A stretch of DNA of 64,000 nucleotides from Endothia cerciana (GCA_026119935.1 JALRMH010000013.1:1-64000), one strand, 5' to 3'; shown: positions 19,777 through 32,444, counted from the first letter of the stretch. Translations and numbers: made by a program. Notes: generated by a model not told the origin, from the sequence alone.

Positions 19777-22700
19777 TCATACCATCCCAAGACAGTGGAA
19801 CATCGGATCGAGGTTGTATTCGAAGCCTTGATTCAGAGAATCCCGTGAAGAAAACGGTGGTAGGCTTTCCCAGTCGCCATCACTTTGATCCGGCTCGAAA
19901 CCAGTAGCTGTTGTCAGGGTACCGAGAGATGGCGGGCTGTCGTCGATGTTGTCGTTCGGATCCGGCTTCGAGGTGGAGACCGCGAGCCAATCTTCGGACA
20001 ACCCGGACACGGAGACTTCAGCCAAGCTACTGACCGGCTTGGATCCAGAGGCTGATGGCGAGCTGCAGAGGGATATGGGAGGCGTGAGGGGCAGTTTGAC
20101 ATCCACATGCGGAACGGAGAATTTCTCGTTCTCGTTCGACAAAGACGTATTCGCCAGCCAAACCGCTCTCGGCTTTGGGGCTGTTTCGTTTGACTCTTTG
20201 TCGCCTGGGCGGTTGGCTGCATGCTGCCCGCCTGGACGTCGGCGAGAGATCGACGCAGTGGATGTCTTCGAGATTGGAACTTTAGCTCTCGCCAGGGGTC
20301 GAAGGATTCGCCGTCGCGGTGGAGGTCGTTCAATGGGGCAGCTTGGTGTCGTGGCTCCTTGGTCTTCCTGCTTCTCGAGACACCGGACGACATGGTCCCC
20401 TCCATTCCGTCTTGTCAGGGAACTGACGCATCCTGACCTCAACCGGGAGAGACTTGTTGCCAAGACAGCATGGACAGAAATCCAGGCGTAGCGAGCGTGC
20501 CGGCATAGATGAAGGGACTGCATCGGGCCGGGATCGTCCGAGGGTCATTCAGGTGGCCTTGCAGATGGCTACGCCACCCATCCTGCGCTGTGAACCAACT
20601 TGATGCAGAGGAAGCAGAACTCAGCAACCGTGTTGTGTCGGAGTAGTTGCTCGCGATAGCAGGCATGGATGTGTCTCCAACCCTCGGCAGCAGGCTTGCT
20701 GCCCCATGGTTTTCTTCCAGGACAGCGGCACTTTTCTGGTTCCAGTCCTGGCCGAACGCTGACCTCGTGTTCTTGCTTGTTGAGAGCGATCAGGTCCCTG
20801 AGGGCCGCGCGACCATGTTCACTTCGAACCGGAGCTTCGACGAAGGGACTGACGGCGAGGCGGTCTCGTTCCGGCATCAGGTGGCGGGCTCGCGGGAATA
20901 TCGTTCGGTGGTGGCCGGTAGGAGCCCCGGTCTCTGAGAGAGGCTTGTAGGCCTGGTCCTCCTGGCATTTGCGGAGCCCTTCCGCCGCCAGCTTCCTCTT
21001 CTGGGCTTGGATATCCCTGATCTTTGCTTTCGTCTCCGGTGCATCCTGCACCCTAGGAGCCTCAGTCCCAGCTTCTAGGGCTTTGGATTCGTCACTCTCC
21101 TCGAGGCCGTTTCGCTTTTCTGCAGGCAGGCATTGGAACAAGTCAGGATTTCGAGACAGCTCCATTCCGCGGAGGCGATCTGTGACAAGTGTACGGAGAC
21201 CTTGGTTGAAATAGCAGCCCTGAAGACCGGTGCCAGGATTGTTCGCCGTGTAGAAGTCGCGATACGTACTTTTCATCCCTGTGTCCCGCTTGTTTTCATT
21301 CGCTGGCTGGACGAGTAATTCTTGTCGGCGAGGTGGAGGCCTTCGGCACGGAAGTCGTGGACGGTGGGGGGCTGGATGTAGCCTGTTCGAATACCCCATT
21401 CTCGCAGATGTCTGCTTGTAGGAGGCTGCCGTCTCCATCTCGCCATTGTTTGCTGGAAAGAGGGGCTTGTTGAGCGCATTGGGATGCCAGCGGAGCGGAA
21501 TCATCTCATCCTTCTCGGGCTGCAGCGCCAAAACCTGTTCGGGAGAGTAATCTCTCTCAGGGCGTTGTCTTCGTCGAAGATGGAGAGATAGAAGAGTATG
21601 GGGTTGAAGATGAGCGGGAGTGACCCCAAACCCTCGTGCAATGCATGCTCTGGCCTGTCTAGAGTTAGATCTGAAACGGATGGAACATAGCAGCCGATCC
21701 TACCTCTTGTCAGGCGTGAAGGTCATGCCTTTGGCGTCTCGCCTGAGCTGAATGGCTATTTCTGGGTCACCGCGCTCATTGCGGAAGACACCAGCAATGA
21801 CGTCCTGTTGCGCGCAGTCAGATTAACATCTTCGTCTCCAGTCTAGCGCGGGAAGACTTACCCTATAGTAGAGCCCTCTCTGGGTTCCAGTGCGACATGT
21901 CGATTCCACGTATTCCCCTATCCTGGCGGTGCTGAAAATGTTGGTTACGGTGAGAGTCCTTATCCGAGTTTCTCCTTCCTGGTCTCCGGTAGATGAACCA
22001 GTCGTTGATAGTCAAAGTGAACCATGGTGCCGTGTCTCCGCACGCGCTTGGATGGCGGCAGACCTAGCTCCTCGGACAAGCAGAACTTGATGTACTGCCA
22101 CCTTGTCAGTCGAGCGATCGTGGCATAAAGGAACCTTGGTGGGAGACTTACATTCGAGGTGGTCAGAGTCACGGTACCGGATATTGGATCCCCACGGTAG
22201 TATATCCATCCGGCAGTCAAATCTTTGTAGTATTGGACCGCCGTCCTCAAGCTTGGCTCCTCGATGCCATAAGCGCCTCCGATTCCAAGCGCGAGATGGC
22301 GCACGTACTGTTTAGAGCTCTCGATGTCGCGCACGCTGGCAAACCTTTCCTCCCTCTTTTCTAACTCTTCATAGCTAGAGGGCCTGATTGATAACAGGTC
22401 TGTCTGATCGCGGAGCAAGAGCACTTACAAGTCCCATAATGCCAGAGCCCGCTTGTAGTTCGCCCCTGTCTTCGGCTGGAGCGTCTTCTTGACTTCCTCG
22501 CCATTGACACTAGCACTCTTCTGAGGCTCTTTCTCGGCAGCTCGCGCAAACAGAGAGCCTCGGGTGACCTTCGCTTGCCCATCGAGGAGGAAGAAGCAGG
22601 CTAAATATAGACAGGTGAGAAGGAGAAGGGGCTCGACAAAAGATTGGGAGAACTGTGCGGAAGAAGAAAAATGGGAGTCAGGTAGTCGGGTAGGCCGGCC

Positions 22701-22820
22701 GCCGGGAATATGGGTTCTTTTATCGTTCCCATGGCCATTCTCGTCGTCCCGAGACATGGCATCGAGGTCTCCAAGCAGGTCATCTATTTCGGGCTTGGGC
22801 AGATTCGGTCCCACACGCAT
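19777..22820 (-). pseudogene. DUF3435 (FluG-type) tyrosine recombinase-like gene, frameshifted
   Basis: The multi-exon minus-strand gene starts near 22820. KTGANYKRALALWDLY spans an intron at 22424. Further segments are RVRRHGTMVHFDYQRL (22010-22060), the first-Arg region TARIGEYVESTCR (21890-21930), GLYYRD plus DAKGMTFTPDKR (21720-21870), HxxR in TVHDFRAEGL near 21360, and a candidate Tyr in YRDFYTANNPG near 21250. These fit the R...H-x-x-R...Y tetrad of tyrosine recombinases. The C-terminal part has Cys-rich elements (EKCRCPG, then FCFLC) and a long Ser/Pro tail. GT-AG introns are readable. Frame changes near 21550, 21395 and 21285 mean it is probably inactive. Starship captains belong to this superfamily, but this longer FluG-type branch is common and may not be a captain. 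Confidence 0.75.
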
Positions 22821-23134
22821 GGAGGTCCCGACGCCGCACCCCAGACCTATACATAGCCACAGGGCATGGTTATGTCGTCAAGAGTTGACGACGATGGAGA
22901 CATGTGCGGCTTAAAACAGGGGAGGTGAGTGAGCAGTAGATGAGCGGCCTGAGTTGCGTTCGTCTACTTAAGTATGCATGCACGACGACGCCCGTTTCCG
23001 TCGTTTCTGCCCTTCCACTCAGCCCACTCTGCGGTTGAGTTCCGATCAACTGCTCGAGCTATTGAGTCATCACATTAGCACCGCAGTCTGGGCTTCTTGT
23101 AAGTATCTGAGAGGATCCAACTTCTCTATGGGAA

Positions 23135-23549
23135 CTACCCCAGATGTGTAAACGATATTGCAATCATACAGTATATTGCGGCATTTGTGCCTTGATAAAG
23201 AAGGAGCGCTGAGATGGTTGCCGGGGGCAAAAGATGAAAGCAAGCGAGGTATCCCAAGAATGAGCCGCTGCCTTGCTGATCTTTTTTGTCCCAGTAACAT
23301 GATACAGATACTTTAAAAGAATAAATTCAGGAGTTGTAGGTATGGTATCGGTTTTACCAAGACATTCAGGCGAATAGTCCATGCGTCGAAGAAAATCTTC
23401 GGGTTGAACAATGCCACGAGAGATGCAATAAACTGAATCTGTACTCAAATTAGCCGAAGCACAAGTCAGCGGATCCAATTTTGTAACTCACACCCTGCAG
23501 CACTGAGTGTAGCCAGTCTTGCAAGTTCCGTTTTGATTAGTTTACCCAT
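23135..23549 (-). pseudogene. DUF7727-type small membrane protein (frameshifted)
   Basis: ATG 23549 opens MGKLIKTELARLATLSAAG. A 56-base GTGTGAGT...TACAG intron follows, then FQFIASLVALFNPKIFFDAW, PIPYLQLLNLF and, in another frame, PATISALLLYQGTNAAIYCM to a stop at 23135. The pattern of several hydrophobic helices with NPKIFFD and the LLYQGTNAAIYY-like closing helix fits the fungal DUF7727 family of roughly 150-aa membrane proteins. The frame change near 23310 is either an unseen intron or a lesion. The role is unknown. Confidence 0.6.
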
Positions 23550-23953
23550 GATCCAGATCTTCAGAGCATTGAGGGACGAAGAAGTGTTCCATTCGAGCGT
23601 GCACGTTGTCAAAAGGTGGTTTGATTTGGTGAAGCGGGCCAGAGACAAATTCCAAGATTCCAGATACCGGCGACCGTTCCTCCGATCTCGTAGAAGGTGC
23701 AGATGTATAAATCCAGATCTTTCCCACGCATTCCCATCAAGATGCCCATAATTTCTTTCTTCGTTCATCATCATGCCCAGCAGAGCCGACCAACATGTTA
23801 TTGACGAAGGCAGAGGGCGCCCGGAGCCTCGGAGTCCGCGGTTGGGGCGACAAATGCCTACAACACCAACAACACAATCTTCTGCACAGAGGCCACTCAG
23901 ACCATATCAGCCTTCAGGAACCGATCCCACTTTATCGGCGCGGGCGTTGAGTA

Positions 23954-24586
23954 ATGAAGCAGGAGCCGGAGCCGGAGCCTCAGCCTCGCCTCAGGGCGGA
24001 TTCTTCGCTGCAAAACAACACTCAGCAGGCTTCAAGTTCAGCTTCAGCACCCTCTGCACCGTCTATCAATCCCTCGCGTTCTCGACAGGGAAAAAAATCT
24101 CCGCCACAAGCTAACGATCAGCAGGCCTCTGCTCAATCGGAAGCGTCGCGCATTGCCAGTGGGCCAAGCCCTCAGGCGTCTACAGAGGCAGATGACGAAG
24201 CTTTGACTTCAGATGTACGCGCACCGTGTCATCGCCGAGCGCAAGGCCCGGATCTCGATGGCGCATCAACGATAGACGAGTATTATTGGCCGAGCATTAT
24301 TGAATACCTAGAGAACCCCTCCGGCCCAAGGCCAATACCCAAGATGTATGTATCTTTTGTGATTCAGAACTACGTACGGGCCCATTTTGAGCCCACAAGC
24401 AGCTCCATCGAAGAGCTGGAGCGGCTCGACTGCAACCATGTGGTTGGCAAGCGGTGTATGCGTAGATGGCGATCAGGATATGAGAACCACCGGTGTCCGG
24501 TGTGTCGTCACCCTGCGCCACAGGAAGCCGAATTCTGGCGGGAAGCGAGCGAGTCTGCCAGAGCTGGAACACCAATCCTTGGATGA
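23954..24586 (+). CDS. RING-like hypothetical protein, 210 aa
   Basis: After a Gln/Ser/Pro-rich, disordered N-terminus (about 100 residues) there is a helical segment and then LDCNHVVGKRCMRRWRSG...HRCPVCRH near residues 153-182. This resembles the second half of a RING finger (C-x-H...C-x2-W...C-P-x-C). The first Cys pair is not evident, so the domain may be partial. An in-register upstream start at 23773 (MPSRADQHVIDEGRG) reads well until a frame change near 23950, so the true N-terminus may lie there. If functional it would be a ubiquitin-ligase-type protein; no partner is suggested by context. Confidence 0.5.
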   Translation: MKQEPEPEPQPRLRADSSLQNNTQQASSSASAPSAPSINPSRSRQGKKSPPQANDQQASAQSEASRIASGPSPQASTEADDEALTSDVRAPCHRRAQGPDLDGASTIDEYYWPSIIEYLENPSGPRPIPKMYVSFVIQNYVRAHFEPTSSSIEELERLDCNHVVGKRCMRRWRSGYENHRCPVCRHPAPQEAEFWREASESARAGTPILG

Positions 24587-24655
24587 CAGAGATGCAGAGA
24601 ACAGTGAGAATATGTATGTACCGGAGCGTCATGAGAGTCCGAGCTGCACGCTACC

Positions 24656-25447
24656 TTGACCCAGCTACCGAACGAGCAGGTGTTGATGCCCTATTACTTC
24701 ATCTATCGCACACCCAGTCGACGGGACATAGAAGATCTCCCTGGACTACAATGCAAGAAGGTTATTGCTCGATACATACACACCAGAGTCAACATCAACA
24801 ACGACACCATCGACCATCTCATCGACGATATGCTGAGGTTACGACCATCGCAGCCGTCCATCAGCTTGTGACTCGTTGTGGGATCTGCCTGATGACTTGC
24901 TGATTGACTATATGGACGGAAGGCTTGGATCGCTTGAACAGCAATTCCCTAGATCCCGAGACTCCCAGTCCGTCGTCAGTATGCCAGACTTGCAGCCTCA
25001 AAACGAACGTGAGCAGTATATCCAGTTTTTCGACCCAGATACAATGGATGAATCCGGGACGTCTACACAAACATGCTGCTCTGATTACTGGGAGGCTCTC
25101 TATGAGGGGCAAAATGATCGTTCAACTCCCCTCCCGTAATCGACCATCTTATGCGCGACACTTTACGGTCAGAACAGCAGACTTCAATGTTCGCCGGGGG
25201 TCTCTCGGACCTTATTTCTTCTAGAGACGAGGCTAGGTTGAAGAGGTTGAAGGCTAGTGGTATCATAAAGCCTGAGCTTGTTGGCGTCCCGAGCTCGCCA
25301 TGCTACGTTCAAATGCCCCAATCGAATCCCATTCACCACCTCCACGTCATGCTGCCCAGCGGTGAACCGGAGATGGCTGAGGACCCCCATTTGGCAGCCA
25401 GAGTGGCATGGCAGATCGGACGTAGGGTCGGTATGGGACAGCTATGA
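24656..25447 (+). pseudogene. Hypothetical protein remains downstream of the RING-like gene
   Basis: Three protein-like segments follow on the same strand in different frames: QVLMPYYFIYRTPSRRDIED with helices (24680-24870), DLPDDLLIDYMDGRLGSLEQ with an acidic stretch (24876-25135), and LRSEQQTSMFAGGLSDLISS with a Pro-rich tail (25151-25447). They may be exons of one gene, or the 3' part of the RING-like gene. No domain was recognised. Confidence 0.3.
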
Positions 25448-28400
25448 ATGGCTCATGATGGATTATTGGGATAAGTCAGGTCACCTATATCCGAAAATAC
25501 CGCGGCGCGCAGACACACAGCCGGATAGACCGACCGAAGACAGGACGGTAGCCCGGGCTCAAGCAGATTTACGTGAGAGTCCTGCATCGACTTGGATAGT
25601 CCGGGCAATCGGGCTTCAATAGTTCAGTTAGCTTGCTACAATACGGCAGAATTAATCTGTATCGCCACTGAGCTTCCAGGCAAGTTACGCTGCGTCTCAG
25701 TGATGCGGGCCACCAGACTTGTAAGCTAAATAGGGTGAGGTGATTGAAAAGTCTATGTAGCTAGCTGGCTTTCGCCGGCCAACTGTTGCTGATTTCCCGC
25801 CGTCGGTTCCTCGCTATATATCCGCGGAACTGAAACAAACTGTATCTAGGTTATGTACTGACACCCTATTACAATTTCTTGAAATTTGGAAGACGCTCAC
25901 CCCAGGTATACCATATAAAAGGTTTCCCATTGCCTACCTTGCGCTCTGATGACAGAGGCATTTTGCTGCTCATGATGGCGCAAATCCTCCGGATGGTTTC
26001 TCGCGATGCAGAGTTGGATCACAGCAGATTCATGCTCGCGGGGAAAGACCTTCACTCGTCTCGAACACTACGACGTTTTATCCTCCTGACTTACTTATGA
26101 TCGAGGAACGATCATTCGCTGCCTTCGCGATATGTATTCTTGCCGTCCGGGTGAGGGTACCATCAGGCTGCACAGTGAAAACATAATCCTTGTGCTTCCT
26201 CCAAGTAATGATAGAGCCCTTTCGGTGTCGACTCAACATTATTTTAAGCTGCATGGCTCTCACAAGCTGCTTTTGCCGACTTTCCGCCCTGTTCTCGAAA
26301 ACGCGGTGTCCAGCGTCGTTTGTTCCGTCCTGGAGAATGGAAAGGTTGAGCTCAACCTAACCCTCGGCAGCCAAGTTGACGGAAAGTGGTATTTCGCAGA
26401 ACGTGAAGATCCCTTGGAGCGATAACTGTAGCCAGTTGCAAGGTCTCTTGACATTAGAGCCACCGGTTCGCCTGGAGCCGGGGGATTCCGAGTGTGCAGT
26501 TCCGGATTTGACAGGGTGAGGCTAACGAGAGTGCAAAACATGCGAAAACGCAACAGGTTTTCTCCTCGTCTCATACTATGTACCCCTCATGCAGCCAGGC
26601 CGGCGGCTGTACTACTATACCATAGCTATATACTTATATATATGTGTAAATATTTGGGTGATGAGTTGTCTTCGACCTTCTAGTGATCCCTTGCTTGCCC
26701 TGTTTGCGCACAACTCAGCAAGGTCCCAGCAGGAGACCTCATCTGGAAGAAAATGGCAGATGGGCAGGATGGGTGATGACTTCCACTCCGGAAGATCCCC
26801 GTCTGGAATGCGGGGGTGCGGAAACGGCCCGTGAAGGGCTGGGATCTGTCTGGGATCTTGCGGTTACCCATTTATATGGCCAGTCAGCCAGCCCATGGCG
26901 TGGGAAATTCTCCGGATTCCCTTCACGACATTTTCTCCGCCGAAAAGACCCCTACCGTTCACCCAAGCCTTTCTATCCCGCTTCAGGATGGCAACGAGAG
27001 CAACACGTATCTTTGTCAGCGTCTCAAGACGCAGTCCCTTGTTCACTGCGGCAGAGTACCAACTTTCCCCCACCCTCGTACAATGACTAGGACCTAAGAT
27101 AGGGATGGCATAGTGGATGTACGCTCCGGCAGATCTAGTCTCTGAGTCTCAGTCTCGGCCTCCAAAGAAGTCCACCACCGAAGCCTTTCCCCCGCCCTGC
27201 TTTACGGTGTCGGGTAAGCACAGGCCTGGCATTTCCCCTCGTGGACCGCTGTAACGCGCGATCCAGCGTCATAGGCTGGATGGTCTCCCTGTCCACAGTC
27301 GACTGGTTCTGAGTCTGGATATTTCGCCGTTGCACGCAGAGCATCTCTTGATTTTCCAATCACACACATCTTCTAGCCGATCTGTCCAACTGTTAGCCTA
27401 GTTCTGTCATAGACTTAATATTGCTTTACGTTTTTGCGATCAATTGCTGGTTTGATGCCCGCCCGAAAGGGTAAAGGCACAAGTGAGATGGCTCCTATCA
27501 AGGTGCCTAGGTAAGCATAAGTGTAGTGAGGTCTGAGGATATCAGCAAGTGAGCTGCTCGTCTACCTTGTATACATATATACACCTGGGGCCAACTGGAA
27601 CTTGGTGCAAGCTGTCAAGGCATGGATCCCGGACAGTTCTGCGTGACCTTTCGAATATTTGCTGTAGCCTCGGCTGCTTCAAGGCAACAATATTGGCAAT
27701 CTGCCCCGACGGACACATGCAGGCGCAGGTGAGAGGGTGGGTTGGTTGTAGGGATTGATTTCCCACTTGCACCCGGAAGCCTCCAGAGCTACACAGTATG
27801 TAAAAATACCCAAGCGATGAAGGGAAGGTCCAGGCCGAGACTCCACAGCCGCCCACCAGATTAACCTCGAGCCCACCGTCCACACATCGTGGGGCTAGGA
27901 TAGCGTTGTTGCAATCAGCACATCTGGATCTACCACAGTAATGTGGCGGAACCCCCTCACGAGGCTGTGAGCATTGCGGCTTCCGGTCAATGCTACTACA
28001 CCATCCCACCGTCTTCAGGTCAGGCGCCTGTCCAGATTGAACGAACAGATTGCTTGCAACCCCTGCCACGCGAAAATGTCCCATGCTACCTTGGCGGAGA
28101 TCCCAGTGTCCGAATTCTGTGCGTTTCTTTCCAATGGGTGGAGTTCTCCGCGCAACCCGTACAACCTTTCAATCCCGATGTCCTTGAGGCCAAAGCCGCG
28201 CCATTTCACGATACCTCCCGAATCTTCTCTTCCAGAGCGGCCTCCCGGCCTGGATAGCCTGCCTACCTTGCCCTCCGGCCGAGAGCCAAACACAGCCAAG
28301 GGGCAAGCCGCTCGGCGAAATCAATACGCTGCACTAGACGCCCTGCCGTCTTCTGAACGACAGTCAACTGCGGACAAGCCCGGTCAGGCTCATGCTGATC

Positions 28401-29077
28401 CGACAATTCTGGATCTAATACCACGGATGGAACGGATAGCGCCCAGTTTGTATGATGGAGATGTTTGTGCCTCGGAAGCGCCGTCGTAGGCATTTCGCGA
28501 GTATATAGTAATGCCTCACACCTGCCCACGGTCCCGACGCTCGAAGGTAACTGCCGCCCATTGCAAGTGTACAATGACGCCTCGCACCAGCCCGCGATGT
28601 TGACTGCCTCTGAAGAGAAGATAACAGGAAGACCGCTGCGGTTTCGGTCACCTTTCCCCCCCGAGACATCTTCGCAGACCTTTTGCGCGATGACGACCGA
28701 GGAGGTGCAACCGAACAAAGTAGAGCGTCTTGCATCGCTCTTGTTTGATGCCCACCTGGAGACAAACGGGCGGGATCGGGAACTCGTCGTGCCAGGCGGC
28801 CTAAGGGTGATACCGACCCGGCTGCAAGGAAGCCCCCCCCCCCCCCCAAAAAGCCGTTATCAATGTATTTGGTAAGATGGCTGCTGCTGCTGCGCTCGAA
28901 TCGGCTCCGTATCGACAGCATGAGATACAGGGACAGGGACGCTTTGAGGCCACACGCTGTGTGACAATGTCAGAGTGCGCTGATGCAGATCGTGGAGCGA
29001 TCATCACCCCTCACGCTGGGCAGGAGGGGGAGCCTCCCCGATTGTATGAGAAGTTCAATTCCGATCAGACATTCAGT
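25448..29077. other. Gene-poor stretch with only short open frames
   Basis: Some 3.6 kb without a gene I can support. Open frames at 26132-26425, 26683-27090 and 27974-28489 are not clearly protein-like. A C-terminal PPPSYND near 27070 recalls the PPSY motif of the coiled-coil family, but the sequence around it does not align. A long poly-C run lies near 28830. Confidence 0.4.
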
Positions 29078-29469
29078 CTAGATATGTGATGCGCGCTGCT
29101 GTGCTCCCGTCTCGTCGCCCCGCTGGAGCTCTCCAGCACGAACCCAAAGCAAGCCCCTCAACCCCCTTCTTGGATCTTGCTGTCTACTGAGGACATGACC
29201 GCCCAGCCTTTGGGTAGGATTCCCTCCCGTGCTGTCGCCGAGCTCCTTGACAGCCTCCCATCGTGTTGTGGAATCGACCCTCTGTAGGAGTGCTTGAGAA
29301 TTGGCCCATTTTACCTCCTGACCTGACTGAACCTTCGACCCACAGCCGCCTTCGGCCATATGTATCAACACCTGCGCAGCCTCGTCCGAGGAGAGAACTT
29401 GAAATCCCTGCAAAGGGTGGTCAGACGTGAAGATGATGGATTCTAAAGAGTGCTTACGGGCTCGCTCAT
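29078..29469 (-). CDS. Possible small two-exon hypothetical gene
   Basis: ATG 29469 begins MSEP. A GTAAGC...TTGCAG intron of about 60 bases follows, then an open frame with VLSSDEAAQVLIHMAEGG and a charged helical stretch to 29078 or a little earlier. The start, donor and acceptor are in phase and the composition is protein-like. I do not recognise the family, and no RNA evidence is available. Confidence 0.35.
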
Positions 29470-29862
29470 GGTTGCTCAGCAAGGGGGGCTGGCTGTTCAA
29501 CTTGTCGGCCGAGGACGGGACGGGGATGTATGGGCTCTGGTGGTGGTGTCACGCCGAGAGGTACTAAATTTAAGGTTCGTACGGTGGATGCAATTTATTA
29601 TGGACGGTAACCGCGAGGACTGGATGCTGGCCCTGTGATACCTGGCTTAAGGGCGGTTTCGTCAGTTAGCTCCAGCAGTTGGGCTTAGAGGTTGGGTCTA
29701 CGGCTGGGACATCTGGGATGAGTTAATGCTGTCCATCACATCATCTCGAGTCGAGTCTGCCATTTCCCAAACTTTCTCGTAAGCGATATCAGAGACCCCC
29801 CATCCAGTACGCCATCCCTGACCCGTCCTTCAGAACAGGCGAGCCCATCAGCAAGCTCAGCC

Positions 29863-30812
29863 TTATGGGCGGAGAGTCGAGCGTCCAAAAGAGCCTCTAC
29901 AGGTGCACCGGTCCGTTACTTGAGATGCAGCTTCATTCCTGGATACAGAGCTGCCTTGACAGACTCTCTTGGCCTGTGCCGTAGGGATAGCAGCCGCGGC
30001 CTCGGACACGGGGCTGCTGGAATGATGTCTTTTGCCTCGAGACGAACATGAGCGCAAGCATCTCGGGGGGTCTCGGTAATACTCACGTAGAAAAGCAGGT
30101 GGTAAACTTGCATCTGCAGCTTCATAAGACGGAGGGGGTAGCCGAATATATCACAGCACCGGGATCAGGCAGACGAAATCTCCCTCAAGCACCTGCCCTC
30201 CACGGCCTTGGTATCATGTCGCTACCGTAGGAAATGCAACGCGCTGAAGACTCAATATCCCATGCTCGGAGACCACCGTACAGAGCTGCTGTATCGACGC
30301 AGCTGGTAGACTTCTCTCCGGAATGCTCGCATAAATGACAAAAGATGACTGCGCAGCAAAAGTGTACAAACACTCTCAGTTGAACAATCCACCTTTCGGC
30401 CCGGGGCCGTGAGTGTTTTCGGCAGCACTAAGGCCGGCGGCCTGATCATGTTAAACGTCAGGGCGACCGTGTTGGGGCCAAATGGCTCCTGGTTGGGCTG
30501 TGCGGTCGAAAGAGAGGCGGCGGATACGCTCTGGAGGGATGAACATGAAGACGCCAACGCCACCGTCACGGCGCATACTGTCCGCGCTATCCAGCTGAAC
30601 GCGTGCGTGAATCTTGAAGAAGGCGCCGCTTTCATCGCCCCGAGGAATCTAGTGTATGTCGAGAAAGAGCCTCTCTGCGCGGCCGTTCGGGTTGCCACAA
30701 CGCCAGGGCCGTCGCATTGGTGAAACGTGTTCCTCTGCCTGCGGCGTATTTGGATTCGTTGAGGAGCCGGAATCGCCCGAACGTGTTGGCGATGGGACAG
30801 AGCAAGTAGCCA
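29863..30812 (-). pseudogene. PPSY/coiled-coil family protein, second copy (decayed)
   Basis: Reading the minus strand, GVGVFMFIPPERIRRLSFDR (near 30560) corresponds to the IYLWIQLDRIRS block of the 4782-5921 gene. SSFVIYASIPERSLPAASIQ (near 30330) matches its central region, LPPPSYEAADASLP (near 30120) the PPSYDEVEDP segment, and GKRHHSSSPVSEAAA (near 30030) the basic NKRRRVSSPGS patch after the intron. At least four stops (near 30660, 30450, 30225 and 30150) interrupt it. The coiled coil is only partly readable. Confidence 0.55.
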
Positions 30813-31578
30813 TGCTGTTGAGACCTGCCGATTAGCTAGCTTGCTATAAGAAAGAAAAGCCCCCGGGACTAACTCAGGATCCCGCCCGCCCAGGCTTTTT
30901 TTGCGATCAAGTAGGAGCAGCCTTGACTCCTGCAGGCGTGAACCGTGGTCGGGAGTATAACAGAGGTCGAGAAGCGGAACAGACAACAGAATAGCTCGGC
31001 AGTAACCAGGCTGGCCCGCCCTAGCCACGTCGCCGCCACGGGTTAGTCTGCCCTGAGGCCGACACCCAGGGTCTTTCGTCGGCCGTGGGCGACGAGTAGA
31101 AACCTGTAGATCTAGTGTCGGTCGCGCGTGAACTTGTCCGTGAAGGAGTCGTGGGCAGCGGAAAGGCACAGCTTGCGGTACTTCCGAGCTGTTGCAATAC
31201 CTCAGATGTCGAAAAGATGCGATGGCGGGAGAGCTAGACAACGACGTGAATTTCTTCAGGAGTTGGGTTTGTAGGCTTATCTAGGCGGCAACTGAAATTC
31301 AGAGGAGGCTGGTTGCTAAACACTCTCCAAAAGCAGGGCACACACCACATCGGTTACTCAGCGCCCACGGCGTTTCAGTGGAAGAGGCAACATGTCTCGA
31401 GCTTCCTTGGCAACGGGTCGTGTTTCCCCTGGTGATAGTACCGTATCTAGCCGGACACCGAAGTGCACCGGTTTGTGCCCCGGGGTCGTGAATAGAACAC
31501 CGACCTTTCCTCAGATCTGGGCACCGGCAATTATCTTGACCTTAAAGAGCTTGCTGCCGGCTTGTTTGCCAGCGGGCA

Positions 31579-32444
31579 CTATTTGTATCTCTTCCGCCGG
31601 TCTTGAACTTCCAGGTACACGATCGCCTCATTCCATCTCATAAGCACGGTTCCATTGGCGGTCTGTACGGTCGATATGTTGGCGGCGACGGCGCAGCCGG
31701 AGGCTTTGTGATCGATGACTCGGAGGAGATTGGCGGCTCGGTGAGGTCTGTCAGAGCGCCCTCCGGTGGACTGAGGTTTGGAAAACCATCCAGCGAATTT
31801 GGAAACTGCAGAGGGCCCAACGTTGTTGCGACGAGTTGTCGCCTGCGGACCAAGCAAGGCAAGGACCATGTAGACTCCAACTCGGCCGAGTGTTGGCATC
31901 ACTGCGGTTCCCAGGCCGATTACGCCTGGCAAGGGATCCCAAGATACAACACAAGGCGACGAAGGCAATACTGCCGACGCTGATGCCTGCCACAGCGGCT
32001 GGTGACAGCGTAGGCGGGCTACTTCTCTGCGTGTCCGCCACAGAACTTGCGCAACACACTGTCGCGCTGCTCGTTGGTGATACCGAAACTGTGCTTGTTG
32101 TCGCTGTCGTGAACAGCCGCCGCGTTCGTTTGGTTATCTGACAGCCTTGCAGGACTTAAGTCGTGCGCCGGACAACCAGTATTGGTCTCACACGCGTCCG
32201 ATGCGCAGCACCCCAGGAACGGGGTCCGCCCTTCACTACAGGTGTACCATTTTGCCCGATCTTGTCGTAGTTGGACGCTTGATAACTCGAATATCGCAAA
32301 TCGGATTGGGAACACACGGCAGTGGCAGTGATACATGGGGTCCGAGGTACAGCAACCCATAAACTGTGTCGCACCGCCCTGACAGATATAAAAGTCTCCG
32401 CCGAAAGGACAAGGAAGACCTAATTGAACAAAAGGATCTGTCAT
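31579..32444 (-). pseudogene. Cys-repeat single-pass membrane protein (frameshifted)
   Basis: The first frame (ATG 32444) carries two imperfect repeats, GGDFYICQGGATQFMGCCTS and KWYTCSEGRTPFLGCCASDA. These belong to a fungal surface-protein type with C...FY.C...F.GCC.SDPC modules. Near 32040 the frame changes and continues with a predicted membrane helix VAGISVGSIAFVALCCIL followed by a basic R-rich stop-transfer, then a cytoplasmic tail that shifts again before 31579. The usual layout is extracellular Cys modules, one helix and a short tail. The frame breaks suggest loss of function, unless short introns were missed. Confidence 0.55.

Noticed and set aside
26683..27090. Another PPSY-family copy (PPPSYND near 27070)
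   Set aside because: Only the short proline motif matches; upstream and downstream sequence does not follow the family order.
30252..31241. A 329-codon minus-strand open frame
   Set aside because: Its codon content is unlike a protein. The PPSY-family homology on the same strand lies in a different frame and is interrupted by stops, so the long frame is a shadow.
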